Part shown: positions 43,649 to 54,651 of the stretch, one piece after another | How the letters are laid out: every line of letters starts with the position of its first letter | Position numbering within the stretch: the stretch's first letter is position 1 | Source: Trichostrongylus colubriformis | Taxonomy: Eukaryota; Nematoda; Chromadorea; Rhabditida; Trichostrongylidae | Reading direction: 5' to 3' | DNA: 64,000 nt | Assembly: GCA_963978905.1 (NCBI GenBank) | Contig: OZ022256.1 | Location: 29,041,426 to 29,105,425, forward strand | Notes under the pieces: generated by a model | The model's database searches: none | Seen by the model: only the letters and a program-made list of their open reading frames with translations | Told to the model about the DNA's origin: nothing | Translations under genes and position numbers: made by a program

Positions 43649-46007
43649 CATGCGAGAGGTAGAGCGCTAGGTTGCAAAAACCAAAAGCAGTTTGAGTGCC
43701 TTACCAATTGAGTGAGTCAGTCAAGGTAACAGGCGATTGGCTGGAACTTTTGTGCTGTATCTCATTGACAATCTGCGAAACACTATGATGGGAGATGAGA
43801 GCTGGGTACTCTTTGTCAGCCATGAAGATGGAAAGTCGTCTCTGGGCATTACAATAAGTTACATCTATTCGCTATAGATTTTCTCGAAAATCTCACAATC
43901 AGAGATGTATCAGCAGATATTACTGCAAAGATTAGTGAGTCGGGCGCGCGCAGTGGCGTTGTTCCCATGTTCAGAGGGTGCAATTACCTCTGAGGGTAGG
44001 TTCTTGGCAAATTGAGATTTTGGCCAGAGTTCGAAAGAATCCTCGGTAAGGTAAGATGACCAACGAGCATAAGGCTTCTTTGTTATTAATTTTCCACATG
44101 AAAAAGTTAAGAAATGTGACGAAGATGACCAAAACATACAGTAAGGGTCAAAAATATATGGGTTTGGTCTGGGTTTTGACCATAACTTTGGTAGACGTTC
44201 ACGTTTGTCGCTCAAGTTCTTTATGTCTTGAAAGCAAGTGTTGCGCAATAAAGAATACATGACAACTGCTGTTCAATTCTTGGCTGCCTGTCTAGTTAGG
44301 CTTCTCAGCACTTTTCTTGTGGTGGTCATGAAGTAGTTTGGGTGACTGGCTTGTTCATTGCAACAAACGCCCCTGATTCTGTTGGAACCAATCTAACACG
44401 GAAGATGTGTCCTAATTCAAATTCTTGCCCTGCTTCAGGACAAGTTCATAACCACAGAAGTGTCATGCACATAGATACGTAATACATAGATACCTTTGCA
44501 AGAATAGAACTTGATAATACCTTAAAATTTTCAAGGGAACTTGGTTTCGGCCGTGCTTCTGAATAAAATATCGCTGTATAACCCTATGCTTGTGTATTTC
44601 GATCAAAATTCGGCGGCTGGATACATTTGATGTATATTTGACTAGTACTGTATGTAACACTGCTACTCAAAGCAGCAAACGAGCGTGGCAGGCACTAAAG
44701 AGTGCATTCTCCCGGTAAAGTCAATAGGTTCCCCATTGTCGAATAAATTGCCATTCATAATGGTTCTTTCGAACCAGGGATTCTGGTCAAAATTTTAATC
44801 AGGCTAAAACTTGTTTCTAGGGTTGATTAAACCTCTTGCAATGTAAGCATTATTGCTTTTGTGCCAAAAGTCTGGCTCGCGTTTTACGGGCCCTCGTATA
44901 TACACCGTAGTAGCATTGTTCATTCAGTAAAACCTTCATAACTTCATTCGCAGAGTCGCTGCGAAGATTTGGAGTACAGATTACAGTTCAGCGTCTCAAG
45001 GCTCATACAGCAATGTGCACCTCATGGAGAATGGTCAAGAGGACCCCTTCACCTTCCATTATTAGCCGTTACGGTGACATTGCGGAGGATGAACGAAGTT
45101 CGAAAACAAAAGCTAGTCTGGGCAATAATTTTCTCTTTTTACGTTTCCATTTACGTTTTCTCAAGCCGTGAGAAAGAAAGTTGGCGTTGGTCGCGTAGTA
45201 TGGGTGGGGAACACTACATGCGCATTCGCCATCATCAGTAGAACGAAAGCGCAGGTCAAGCTCTACATAGTAGAACGGCAGCCTCAGGCAAAACGAGAGA
45301 GAGGTGGAACAACTTGGTCATCAAATGATTGATTACCAAATGAGTAATAAAAGTCGGCAAAATGGATCTCTCTTCATTCGAACTGCTCCTGCGGTCATCG
45401 AAAGTACACATTCGGAATGATCGAATGTACATGACAGTAATGAATAACAGAGACACGTCGCCAATCAAATTGGAAATGCCTCTGGTGCTAGTGCTTGTTG
45501 GTGCAATGATGGCGAGAAGCGTTAGTAAAGGAGATTGCTTTTATGGATGAAATCTTTGTCCCCAGTGTTTGCAGCTACAATCAAATTAGTGTAGCTAAAA
45601 TGCTCCGTCGCTACTTTTTGATGTAACCCTTGATGGACTACAAAAGCAGCTGCTTCCCTTACAGCTTGTGTATGTGGGTTACAAATGCATTCGAATGCCA
45701 TTGCGATCCTGGAAATAATTGAACCGTATGACTTATTTCTGAAAGGGTCCATTTAAAGCGACTGGCGTGACAACTTGAGTTTAAAGTGAGCGGACTGTGT
45801 AAAAGTGTTTAAAATCAGTAGGAGCACCAGTAGTCCACGGGAGGGGTCAGAGAGCAACCAAATAACCGCGTCTGCTGCATGGAAACTCGCACGCTCAATC
45901 GGCATTTATTGGATCGGACAAAAAGTGACCGCCGTTTTTCACATCGACTGTTTTCCCTTGAATCTACAGTATGAATTTTCAGGACTTCTCAGGTTGTTTG
46001 GATACTA
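43649..46007. other. No gene recognised
   Basis: The plus strand near 43795 contains 'GGGAGATGAGAGCTGGGTA' (GDESW in one frame), reminiscent of a transposase 'DEsW' motif, but the neighbouring residues do not support a family. The other frames are short and lack motifs. Confidence 0.35.
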
Positions 46008-46860
46008 TTAGGTTGGACGGGAAGTTCTGGGACACTTTTTATTTTTCTTGGGGAAAACTGTAAAAGTTTCAGGGATATTTGGTAGTGGGGGGTATATGAA
46101 GCGACTGAAAAGGGCTACTGATTAACACATTCATATTCTCTATGGTTTCAACTAGCAGTGAATTTACGACAATTTCGCGAAATGTGCGAAATTCACAAAC
46201 ACGGCCCCGGTTCCTCAGCATGTAAGGCTACTAACCGAATCAACCAGTCGACGGACCCAGGCACTGTCTCTCATATGGCGGCAACCCAATGGCTTGATCG
46301 GCTCAAATTAAAACAGAAAAAATTTCAAAAAATTGCACGGAGAAAAAAAATGTTTTTTTTTCTAAATTTTCAAAAAAAGGGAAACTGTTACCATTCAACA
46401 CGGCAGTCACTGGTGATCTCTACTGCAGGCAATTGGACATCGTAGCCGCAAAACTTACCGGAAAAATGGCCCGAGACTTCTTCCTCCACGACAGCGCTCA
46501 CCCACGTGTGGCAAAGTTGACGTGTCAAAAGACCCAGGACCTCGGCTGGACGACGCTTCCCCACCCACCATATTCCCCGGACATGTCCCCAACTGACTAC
46601 CACCTATTCCGGTCGTTGAGCCACTTCCTTGACGGGCGACAGTTCAAAGATGACGACGATCTCAAGAGCGGGCTCCAGAACTTCTTTGACCAGAAGTCTC
46701 CCGAATTCTACCGGAAGGGTATCTACGATCTTCCTGAGCGTTGGCAGTACATTGTAGATCACGATGGTGCATACTTTGGTGACTGAAGTTACATGTGAAT
46801 AAAATTAAAATAAATTGAATTTTTCTCACAAGGTGTCCCAGAACTTCCCGTCCAACCTAA
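46008..46860 (+). mobile_element. Internally deleted mariner transposon with perfect 28-bp ends
   Basis: The inverted termini start 'TTAGGTTGGACGGGAAG' and are identical over at least 28 bases. TA lies at 46006-46007 and 46861-46862. The element is about 850 bp, against roughly 1.25-1.3 kb for full mariners. The loss lies in the middle of the transposase gene, and A-rich sequence now occupies 46310-46380. The ends could still be mobilised by an enzyme from another copy. The terminal sequence differs from the 7.2-kb palindrome after the shared 'TTAGGTTG'. Confidence 0.9.
46158..46786 (+). pseudogene. Mariner transposase, centre deleted
   Basis: The N-terminal remnant at 46158-46310 contains 'TNRINQSTDPGTVSHMAATQ' followed by 'WLDRLK', the helix-turn-helix pattern of mariner DNA-binding domains. 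After a frame change, the C-terminal part is open from about 46388 to 46786. It reads 'LYCRQLDIVAAKL', then 'FFLHDSAHPRVAKL' with the second catalytic D, and 'PYSPDMSPTDYHLFRSL' with the third D exactly 34 residues later (DD34D). The frame closes with 'LPERWQYIVDHDGAYFGD'. The segment with the first catalytic D is missing. The strong conservation of the C-terminal frame suggests recent activity of the family. Confidence 0.9.
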
Positions 46861-46862
46861 TA

Positions 46863-47601
46863 CTTTGTAGAGAAAAGCGTGCTCTTTCATTCACATCTAA
46901 AGATGATTTTTAGATAGGACCCTATTCCGACTGTTTGTTGAAGTCATAGAAAACCACCGATGGTGGCATAAGATGCCTCACAACTTCTAGGAGTACGTCG
47001 CAGTTCACTCGAAATATGACGACTTTAGGAGGATTGATGCCATCCGGTTTTAGGAGGATTGATGCCAGTCGTGGGCATCTGAAGAGACAAAGGTGAATGA
47101 TGATGAATCCCTTCTCCACTTCTCCATGGCACATCGCAAACGTAGCCTACCTTGATTCTACGAGCGAGTTCTTTCTATACTAGGGACACCTTACATTGGA
47201 AGAACGATCGATTTTTACCGGCTATAACCTCTCTTTCCTTGAACACGTAAAATCCCATCACCTCCGGTCGCAACTCCAGTCTCCGATATCCAAGAATAAA
47301 CTATCTAGGAAATTGTACAAAGTTAGATGCAGGAGTTCTGCTTTGATCCCTGTTAATCTTGGATGTCCTCGAAATGAACCACTACTTGTTGGAAGAGGGA
47401 TATTTTCGACAATATTCAGACTCTGGAGAACAAATTTTTGGGTGCAAAAAACAAGTGCGCTATTATTGTGGAGAAAAGTGTGCTGAATCTAGTAATTTTG
47501 TTTGGTTACAAATAAGTGTGTTTGAGCGATGTTATGATCTGCGAAAGGTAAAGAATCTAAACGAATCAGTGACCATACAAACAAACAAACTGACAAGGAA
47601 A
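46863..47601. other. No gene recognised; 25-bp tandem duplication
   Basis: A unit starting 'TTTAGGAGGATTGATGCC' is repeated at 47024 and 47049. A 122-codon frame (47359-47727) runs into the palindrome and has no recognised motif. Confidence 0.4.
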
Positions 47602-47796
47602 GGCTCCCGGGTCACCGTGGCCATTCAAGATGAGTTGTATATCCTCCTATGCAGTTTCGAACGGGGATCTCAAATCTGCCCTCCAAATCTGCTAAACGAT
47701 TCTGGAAAGGAAGTTACGGGAGCCTGAAAGTCCTGAAAGATACGGCGCAAAGCGCAGGTGCTGGTCGTATATGGCTCGAGAAGTGATGCTGGCAGT

Positions 47797-47867
47797 GGTT
47801 GGATGGAGCAGCTGGTAGTGTGACGGGTTACAAATCGGGGCATGAGGGTTCGAATCCTTGATGCATT
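47797..47867 (+). other. tRNA-like segment (A and B boxes), left arm
   Basis: An A box 'TGGAGCAGCTGG' (47804-47815) and a perfect B box 'GGTTCGAATCC' (47847-47857) are 43 bases apart start to start, the spacing of a tRNA gene without intron. The acceptor stem does not pair, and the D and T stems are poor, so this is a tRNA relic or the tRNA-derived head of a SINE, not a working tRNA. It could still recruit RNA polymerase III. Confidence 0.55.
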
Positions 47868-49286
47868 TGCTAGTTTTGCTTTTGCTTTGAGTGTTTTCTA
47901 AACGCTTGCAAAACGCTTTTACGCTTCATCAAAGCATCCCGTGCCTCCCACTAATGAGTAATCTGTTATTGGTTCTTTCCTGCATAATTGAACATTCTGC
48001 CCATCTTTTTTACCCTATTGTTCTTCGATTGTGGGGAATTTGGCGTTGTTGCGTAAAATGACTATGATATTCGTGTTCAGGGGTCCGAATTACCCCTCTG
48101 TGCAAATTTTCAGCCAAATCGAGTTTTTGGCCCAACTTCGGAAAATTGGGGGTGCCGAGGGGATAAGTCGTAGTTTTTAATTTTTTTCTACAAAAAATCA
48201 TGCAACCCGAACAATGACAATCTAGACACATCTATTACAGATGTTCATGACAAATATGGGCGCAACAGGCGTTATATAAGGGCATTTTCCCGGCAAGGGT
48301 CAACGACTTCTCCTTCGCTGAATGGGCTGCCAACCAATAGCCCATGAATTTTTCCGAAATTCGGTCAAGTTCTCGAATTGGCTAAAAGCTTGTACAGTGG
48401 GGAAGTTTGGTCCCATAAAAACGAAAATGGATCTGATTTTTCGCGAAAACGTCTAGCTCGCGCGCCATAGACTTCCGAACGTGCCCTGTAATAGACCTGT
48501 AGATTCATGAAACGCTCCGTAACTCCGCTGCCTGGCCATTCAAAATCAATTGTGTACGTTTCTATGTAGTTTTGAACGGGGATCTCAATTCTGCTCTCCA
48601 AATCTGCTAAACTATTCTGGGAGTGAAGTTATGGAGGTTTTTCTGAACAAATAATACTATTACGCGGTAAGTTCGGGAGCCCATAGCGCGCGAGCCAGTC
48701 GCTCTCGTGCAGAACCAGTGTGTTTTTCGTGTTCAGGGAATAAAATTATCCCAAGGAAGAGGTTTTTAGCCAATTCGAGAACTTGACCGAATTTCGGAAA
48801 AATTCATGGGCTGTTGGTTGGCAGCCCATTCAACGAAGGAGAAGTTGTTGACCCTTGCTGGGAAAATGCCCGTATATGACGCCTGTTACGCCCATATTTG
48901 TCATGAACATCTGTAATAGATATGTCTAGATTGTCTTTGTTCAGGTTGCATGATTTTCTGTAGAAAAAAATTCAAAAACTACTATTTATCCCCTCGGCAC
49001 CCCCAATTTTCCGAAGTTGGGCCAAAAACTCGATTTGGCTGAAAATTTGCACAGAGGGGTAATTCGGGCCCCTGAACACGAATATCATAGTCATTTTACG
49101 CAACAACGCCAAATTCCCCACAATCGAAGAACAATAGGGTAAAAAAGATGGGCAGAATGTTCAATTATGCAGGAAAGAACCAATAACAGATTACTCATTA
49201 GTGGGGGGCACGGGATGCTTTGATGAAGCGTAAAATCGTTTTGCAAGGGTTTAGAAAACACTCAAAGCAAAAGCAAAGCTAGCAAA

Positions 49287-49356
49287 TGCAACGAGGATTC
49301 GAACCCTCATGCCCCAATTTGTAACCCGTCACACTACCAGCTGCTCCATCTAACCA
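49287..49356 (-). other. tRNA-like segment (A and B boxes), right arm
   Basis: This is the mirror of the left segment: A box at 49348-49337 and B box at 49305-49295 on the minus strand. Both boxes are unchanged although the rest of the arms has diverged at many sites. The two face each other, so any pol III transcripts would run towards the palindrome centre and pair with each other. Confidence 0.55.
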
Positions 49357-49551
49357 CTGCAATCATCATTTCTCGAGCCATATATGACCATCACCTGCGG
49401 TTTGCGCCGTATCTTTCAGGACTTTCAGGCTCCCGTAACTTCCTTTCCAGAATCATTTAGCAGATTTGGAGGGCAGATTTGAGATCCCCGTTCGAAACTG
49501 CATAGGAGGATACACAACTCATCTTGAATGGCCACGGTGACCCGGGAGCCT

Positions 49552-50359
49552 TTTGTGAGTCAAGTACCTTTCAAGCAAATCTGCAGATTTTATCTGCGGC
49601 ACAAAGTCGTGTTTCAAGAACGTATGATTGTGTAATAATAAGATGGCAGTGGAAAAGCGGAATGAAAATTCAGTTTCACGATAAGACTTTTTACGAATTA
49701 TTTCTCTGCGTGCTCAGTGAGTATATCCGAATTTCGAAGTATGTACAGCACTTTCAGAACGATTCGGCGTTGTGCATAATGCCGTTATTGGGAACGAGGA
49801 TAGCTCGAAGGCAGACATGGTTATCATACCATCAAGTGCGATATAATGAGCTTCATTGTCAACTTTTTTACTTGCTGTGCATGATCGCCACTCATGAACG
49901 TCACATGCTCATATGACTCATTCCTATACGTCAGCATTGGGACGTGCCTAAAAAGACAATCCATAAAGGTTTCAGTGGGCAAAGGCGCCTTCAATCTTCT
50001 TGAAGATTTTGAAACGCTGTTCTTCTTTGTTGTATCACTCTAACACCTCTTCTTCAGTCAAGGCATCCCTGGCTCCGTTTTTGAGAGAACTTATTAGGTA
50101 ATAGGGAAAGTTACTCGAAGCACAACTTACATATTGTGCTTTTTATATAGACATTAGGTTTTTCTTTCTGAATAGATATTTTTCTTGTGATGCCACAAAG
50201 TTCTCGAATTGACGGCACGTTTTGGATGACTTCACTTCACGAGTTCTTGTTTAGTCGGGTCCCAGCGAACAACCACAAATGTGAGTGCTGCAAGGGAAGG
50301 GGGTGGAGTATTGGATTGAACACTTAGTCCTTGGTTTCAGAAGAGCAAAAATGAGAATG
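49552..50359. other. No gene recognised
   Basis: A 130-codon plus frame (49524-49916) starts inside the palindrome arm and shows no family motif. I do not call it. Confidence 0.35.
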
Positions 50360-50499
50360 AGTTGCTTGAATTTTCAATTGATCAAATCCTTTTAACAAAA
50401 ACGGCAAGAAGATATGGGTGCCTATACTTGCAGAGGACATCTAAAAATAGTGGTCTTCCCCAAATGTGGTTGACTACCTCATGTAGCTTTGAATTGGGA

Positions 50500-50845
50500 A
50501 AAAAACCAGAAAATGTGAGCCGTGCGACCCCCCTCTCCCTCAGGTGCAACCATGCGCGAGCGCATTTTCCACAAATCGTCCACCAGCAGCTGAAGCACTT
50601 GCAGAATGAAGCCCTTACTCATCCACCATATTCATCACATCTAGCGCTAACTAAGACCTAATTTCCCAAACATCTGGACAGCTACTTCAATAGCAGAATG
50701 GTGATTTGGAGTCCACTTTTAATATTTAGCACAATATAAATCGTCAGCTCCTCATCAAAATGAGATATGTAAGTATGCATAATGTTGCCAAAAGTGTAGC
50801 AAATCGAATGGTGCTCATTTTGTGAGAAAAGATGCAGTCTGGACT
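50500..50845 (+). pseudogene. Decayed mariner transposase C-terminal relic
   Basis: Fragments in order are 'CNHARAHFPQIVHQQLKHLQ' (from the HDNARPH...IVHQ block, catalytic D lost), 'ALTHPPYSSHLALTKT' (from THPPYSPDLAPTDY, catalytic D lost), 'FPKHLDSYFNSR' after a stop, and 'CSKSNGAHFVRK' near 50798-50835, the usual C-terminal 'SNGAHF' end. It shows several stops and at least one frame change. No terminal repeats were found. It comes from a different mariner lineage than the 46-kb copy, whose residues differ at most of these positions. Confidence 0.75.
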
Positions 50846-53800
50846 GTTATGATCTCCCGAAGATGAAATTGCGAAAACCGGTCAAAATTTTTCTTGCAAC
50901 CTAATATGTACGATTACAGAAAGGTGAATTGCTAGTCAGAAATGTTTAATCGAGCTTTCAATTACTCAACATTGTCGATTGATGTTAGGTAGTTACTGTG
51001 AAATAGATCCTCGGGGAATGTTGTACATCAGTCGTCGAAAACAAAAGACAAGACTGAATACTTTGCAAGTGGCTAGCTAATTGGCAAGCAACCGAAATGT
51101 CAGCAATTACTTCACAAAGGAGGGGGTCTGCCCATCGTTTACGAGAAAATCATAAGGCAGGGGTAATGCTCACAGCTTGGCATTTGATGAGATGGTGAAT
51201 CTTTGAAGTGGAAATAAAATGCCGTTGACAGTGAGTGATGTGTGACGTCGCAGAAATGAGCTGTTAGATAATGCAAGACTACCTGAGAATACTGCTGGAG
51301 GCACAACTTTTATACAATAAGGACAAGAAAAGCCTTGTTCTGGGACTACACCATATCTCCTTGACGAGAAAATTTTTCAATAGTCTGAATTTTTTTAGTG
51401 TTTAGCCTCCGATGCTAATCGGCGTTCTCCCTTTTTATGGAAGCTCGGACCCCGGTCAAGTACTATCCGGAACACCCTAGGATACGAGAGTATGTACGTG
51501 GGATAGAAATCTGGAGCGAATAAGTCTAACCTATTCGCAACTGTGTAGACGATTCCCCACCCCACTGCCCTACCACACCCTGCCGTTCCCTCAATTAGGG
51601 TCCGAAAATACCTAGAAAACTTGATCGTCCGGAGATGAGGCTCCTACTTTGACCATGCCGAGCCGATTTTGCCATAATGATCGAGACCACGTAATACTCA
51701 TTCTGAGAAAGTCATCGGAGTGTGCTCTAACAATAAGTTACTCAGAGTTTTGAACGCTGATTACAACTGTAAGCAAAAGTGCTATGAGATGTTCCGAAGC
51801 GAATTAGGAGGGGTCAAAGGTAACATACGATGGCTCATTGACGGGGTACTTTGCTAGCGGTTACTCACCAACGCGGTTAATCGTGTACGAGATAGCGGTC
51901 GACTTGTCATAGGTAGTGTTCTTCGTCTCCAGGCAAGAGATGGTTGATTCGCTCCAAGCTGATGCCGCAGTTGGTGCATGTTGTGTTTTACCCTCTATAA
52001 CTGCTTCTGTTTCAATTTTTGACGTTTTTTTTTGTATGCGCCTCAATACAGCCCACTTTTCACAAATCACTCTTATTCAAGCTTGTCAGTCCACATGAAC
52101 TCTTGCACTAACATTGGAAAAAACGAAAAACCTCTAACAGGTGTCAAAATTCACAAGGGAAGCATGCAAGACGAAGTGATCGTTTATGTTGAAACTATAT
52201 ACCATCCAGCGTGCTTTGCTAGCCCTATCTGTATGTCTTGAATTCATTTGATTGTTCAGTATAGTTGGCTGCTCGTGCACCTGTAAGGCGCAAGTCAAGC
52301 GTTATTATGCAAAATGAGTATGATTTTCGTGTTCAGGGAGCACAACCGCCCTAGAGGACGAAATCCCACCTAATTCTATGTTTTGACCCTAATTTCAGAA
52401 AATTGAAGTAGGTAACCGGTGAATACAAATGTGGCAACGCGTTCACAAAGGACAAGTAACCGTGAAAGTTCTTCCTTCAGAATTGTTGGAATTCTACAAC
52501 TGTTGCGATGGGTGTCTGCGCTACATACATGTGATTTAGTGGTTCTTCCCACACTTAACCGAAAATTCGTATTATTAAATGCGAGAGAGGACCGACCCAA
52601 GACCAGTACCCCGTCGATGACTCATCGTATTTCAACTTGGTGCCCTCATCATTCGTTTTGAAGCAGCTCGTAGCATTTCACAGTTGTAATCAGCGTTCGA
52701 AACTATATCAATCGGTAAGGGCCGATACGCCTTGTTGCTCATAGTACCGCATCAGAAAAATGGTTGACTTGCTTTGCTTTTACAAATCTAATTCCCATCT
52801 TGATCATTCACGTAGATCTCAGTACCAAAAAACAGGAACCATTATTTGGAAGGCTAAGCATTCAGTGGTCGGTAAATCGCTGCAACTGATATTAAAACAT
52901 GATTGATAAATATGCTCACCCATTGACACGGAGCATCATATGCCTCCACTATAGCGGTCGCACTGTAGTAGTTGGCAATGTACATGAATTTAAACCGTAC
53001 CACTCCCCACAACAGCTATGGGTGTGAACACTTCACTATCAAATAGGAATACGAATGGATTTGGCTACATTTGTCTTCTCACGCTCCTTGTCGAATCTTG
53101 TCAACCGTTATCAGTTCGCACCACCCACAAATTATGTCCCCTTCCAAGCCCGCAAATCACCTGCAGGTGTCAACCCTGCAAGTTCAACGCGAAAAGCAAA
53201 GCGGGTTCGGGGTCATTCACCTTCCAAGGCTTCTTCTTACCAGTTATTATCAGGCCCGGTCCCCTAATATTAGTGTTTTTGTGTAAACCTCACCCCCCCC
53301 CCCCTCCCACTATATCACTTGCAAAAATCAAGGCTCCGGTTTCGCTGCGACGTGAGGTAAAAATTTCGTGACAAACAGACAGCCACCCACACAAACACAC
53401 ATACATGTCGCGGATTATATGTAGTGGAAGGACTTAATAAGTATGGAAGAAAAATGCCAAATGTGCTGTGAAATGGTCTACGGTAAATAACAAACAGGGA
53501 AACGCTTCTTCGCGGAACGGTTCAATCTTGCCACACAGGGTGGGTAGAGATGCAAAGCAGTGTTTTCTCTTGTTACATTATGCGCTTTCGAGGGTTCAAT
53601 TGATTCAGCTGTTCAATCAAACAACCACACTGCGTAGCGACCAAAGTTCTTCTACAGACGTTTCTATTACGGGAAATTTATATCTACTGTCGATGGGAAA
53701 TGCGGTCAACACCAGACCATCCGTCCACATTCTTGGCTGGATGTGTGGTGTGTGCTGCATGAAAGATCTTCGACAAAATAGAAGAAAAAGCATCACGTTT

Positions 53801-54649
53801 AGTAAAATTTTCGGGGAAAACGATTCCTCTCCCCGGCTAGACCTTATTTAGAGATCAGCTCATCAGTTGAAATTGGCTAAAGGAAGAGATGATCGATGAG
53901 AAATACGCGAGAAAATTTCCTGAAAATCCTGTCCTTTCTTCTTTCAAGACCCTGCTGATTATTCAGAGCGTGCTTATCGAAGCATACTGGGTCATTCATT
54001 ATCTCACTGGATCCGTCGCATCTATATACCATACATATTTTCTATCGTTGACTGAACAAATTATTGCTCTGTTTTTGAGTGCCAATTGTGAAAAAGCTTA
54101 ACCTTGTGCTGTACTTCAGAATTATTCAAAACATCAGCTAAATGAAACTTCCTATGTTTGTGCTTAGAATTTAATCAGAGATTATGTATCATGCTATGAC
54201 TTCCATTCCTCTGGTGAAAAGTCTACATGCCCTAAAGCCTGTCTCACGTCGATAATGATAAAATTTGTCGAGCGGTATTTAGTATAAAGTAGTCGCAATG
54301 TCTCCACATGGGTTCTATCGTGCCGGGGTGTGCGAGCCTGTAGCGGAGTCTGGAATACCCTTCTGGGTAGGGTTTGACCAAGCCCCATACTGACCTTCGC
54401 GACCAAAGAACCAAAAGCGCCCAAGCTTTTGGCGGACGGCCACTTTCTTGAGTAACAGGAACGCTTTAGCAAGGCTATCTTGTGGGACAAAAACAGCTGC
54501 AACCACTTCTCGCTATCGCTATAGTCCCTTGCAGCTGTCCCTGCTCAGTCCGGTAGCGCTGGATATGCACACAGCCAAAGGCGAAAAGGCAAAGGCGAAA
54601 ATCTCAGGTTCACGTGCTACCACAGGAAACGGACCACAGCGAGCCATCT
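50846..54649. other. No gene recognised; one repeat-family fragment at 52.3 kb; poly-C run
   Basis: At about 52308-52420 the plus strand reads 'GCAAAATGAGTATGATTTTC' then 'GTGTTCAGGGAGCAC', a single-arm member of the 'TATTCGTGTTC' family. A run of C lies at about 53292-53303. Frames up to 127 codons (53468-53851) have no motif. Minus-strand frames at 54190-54500 are unassigned. Confidence 0.4.
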
Positions 54650-54651
54650 GA

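Larger units (their letters stand above)
47602..49551. repeat. 1.95-kb near-perfect palindrome with tRNA-like boxes in each arm
   Basis: The left arm (47602 to about 48495) begins 'GGCTCCCGGGTCACC'; the right arm (about 48668 to 49551) ends with its mirror. Shared blocks in order from outside are 'GGATCTCAAATCTGCCCTCC', a tRNA-like segment, 'AAAGCATCCCGTGC', 'GGCGTTGTTGCGTAAAATGA', 'TATGATATTCGTGTTC', 'GGCCCAACTTCGGAAAATTG', 'CAGATGTTCATGACAAATAT', 'GGGCTGCCAACCAATAGCCC' and 'CGGTCAAGTTCTCGAATTGG'. The unpaired centre is only about 170 bases and contains a third, diverged copy of the outer block ('GGGGATCTCAATTCTGC'). No protein signature was seen. The arms are similar enough that cruciform extrusion or assembly artefacts should be considered. 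Confidence 0.9.

Noticed and set aside
43235..43711. Overlapping GC-rich frames of 94-138 codons as a gene
   Set aside because: They lie in the solo LTR, overlap on both strands and have no domain.
43780..43850. 'GDESWVLF' like a transposase catalytic block
   Set aside because: Residues on both sides do not match any transposase order and no terminal repeats are near.
47797..47867. Functional tRNA gene
   Set aside because: A and B boxes are present, but the acceptor stem does not pair and the T stem has mismatches; kept only as a tRNA-like segment.
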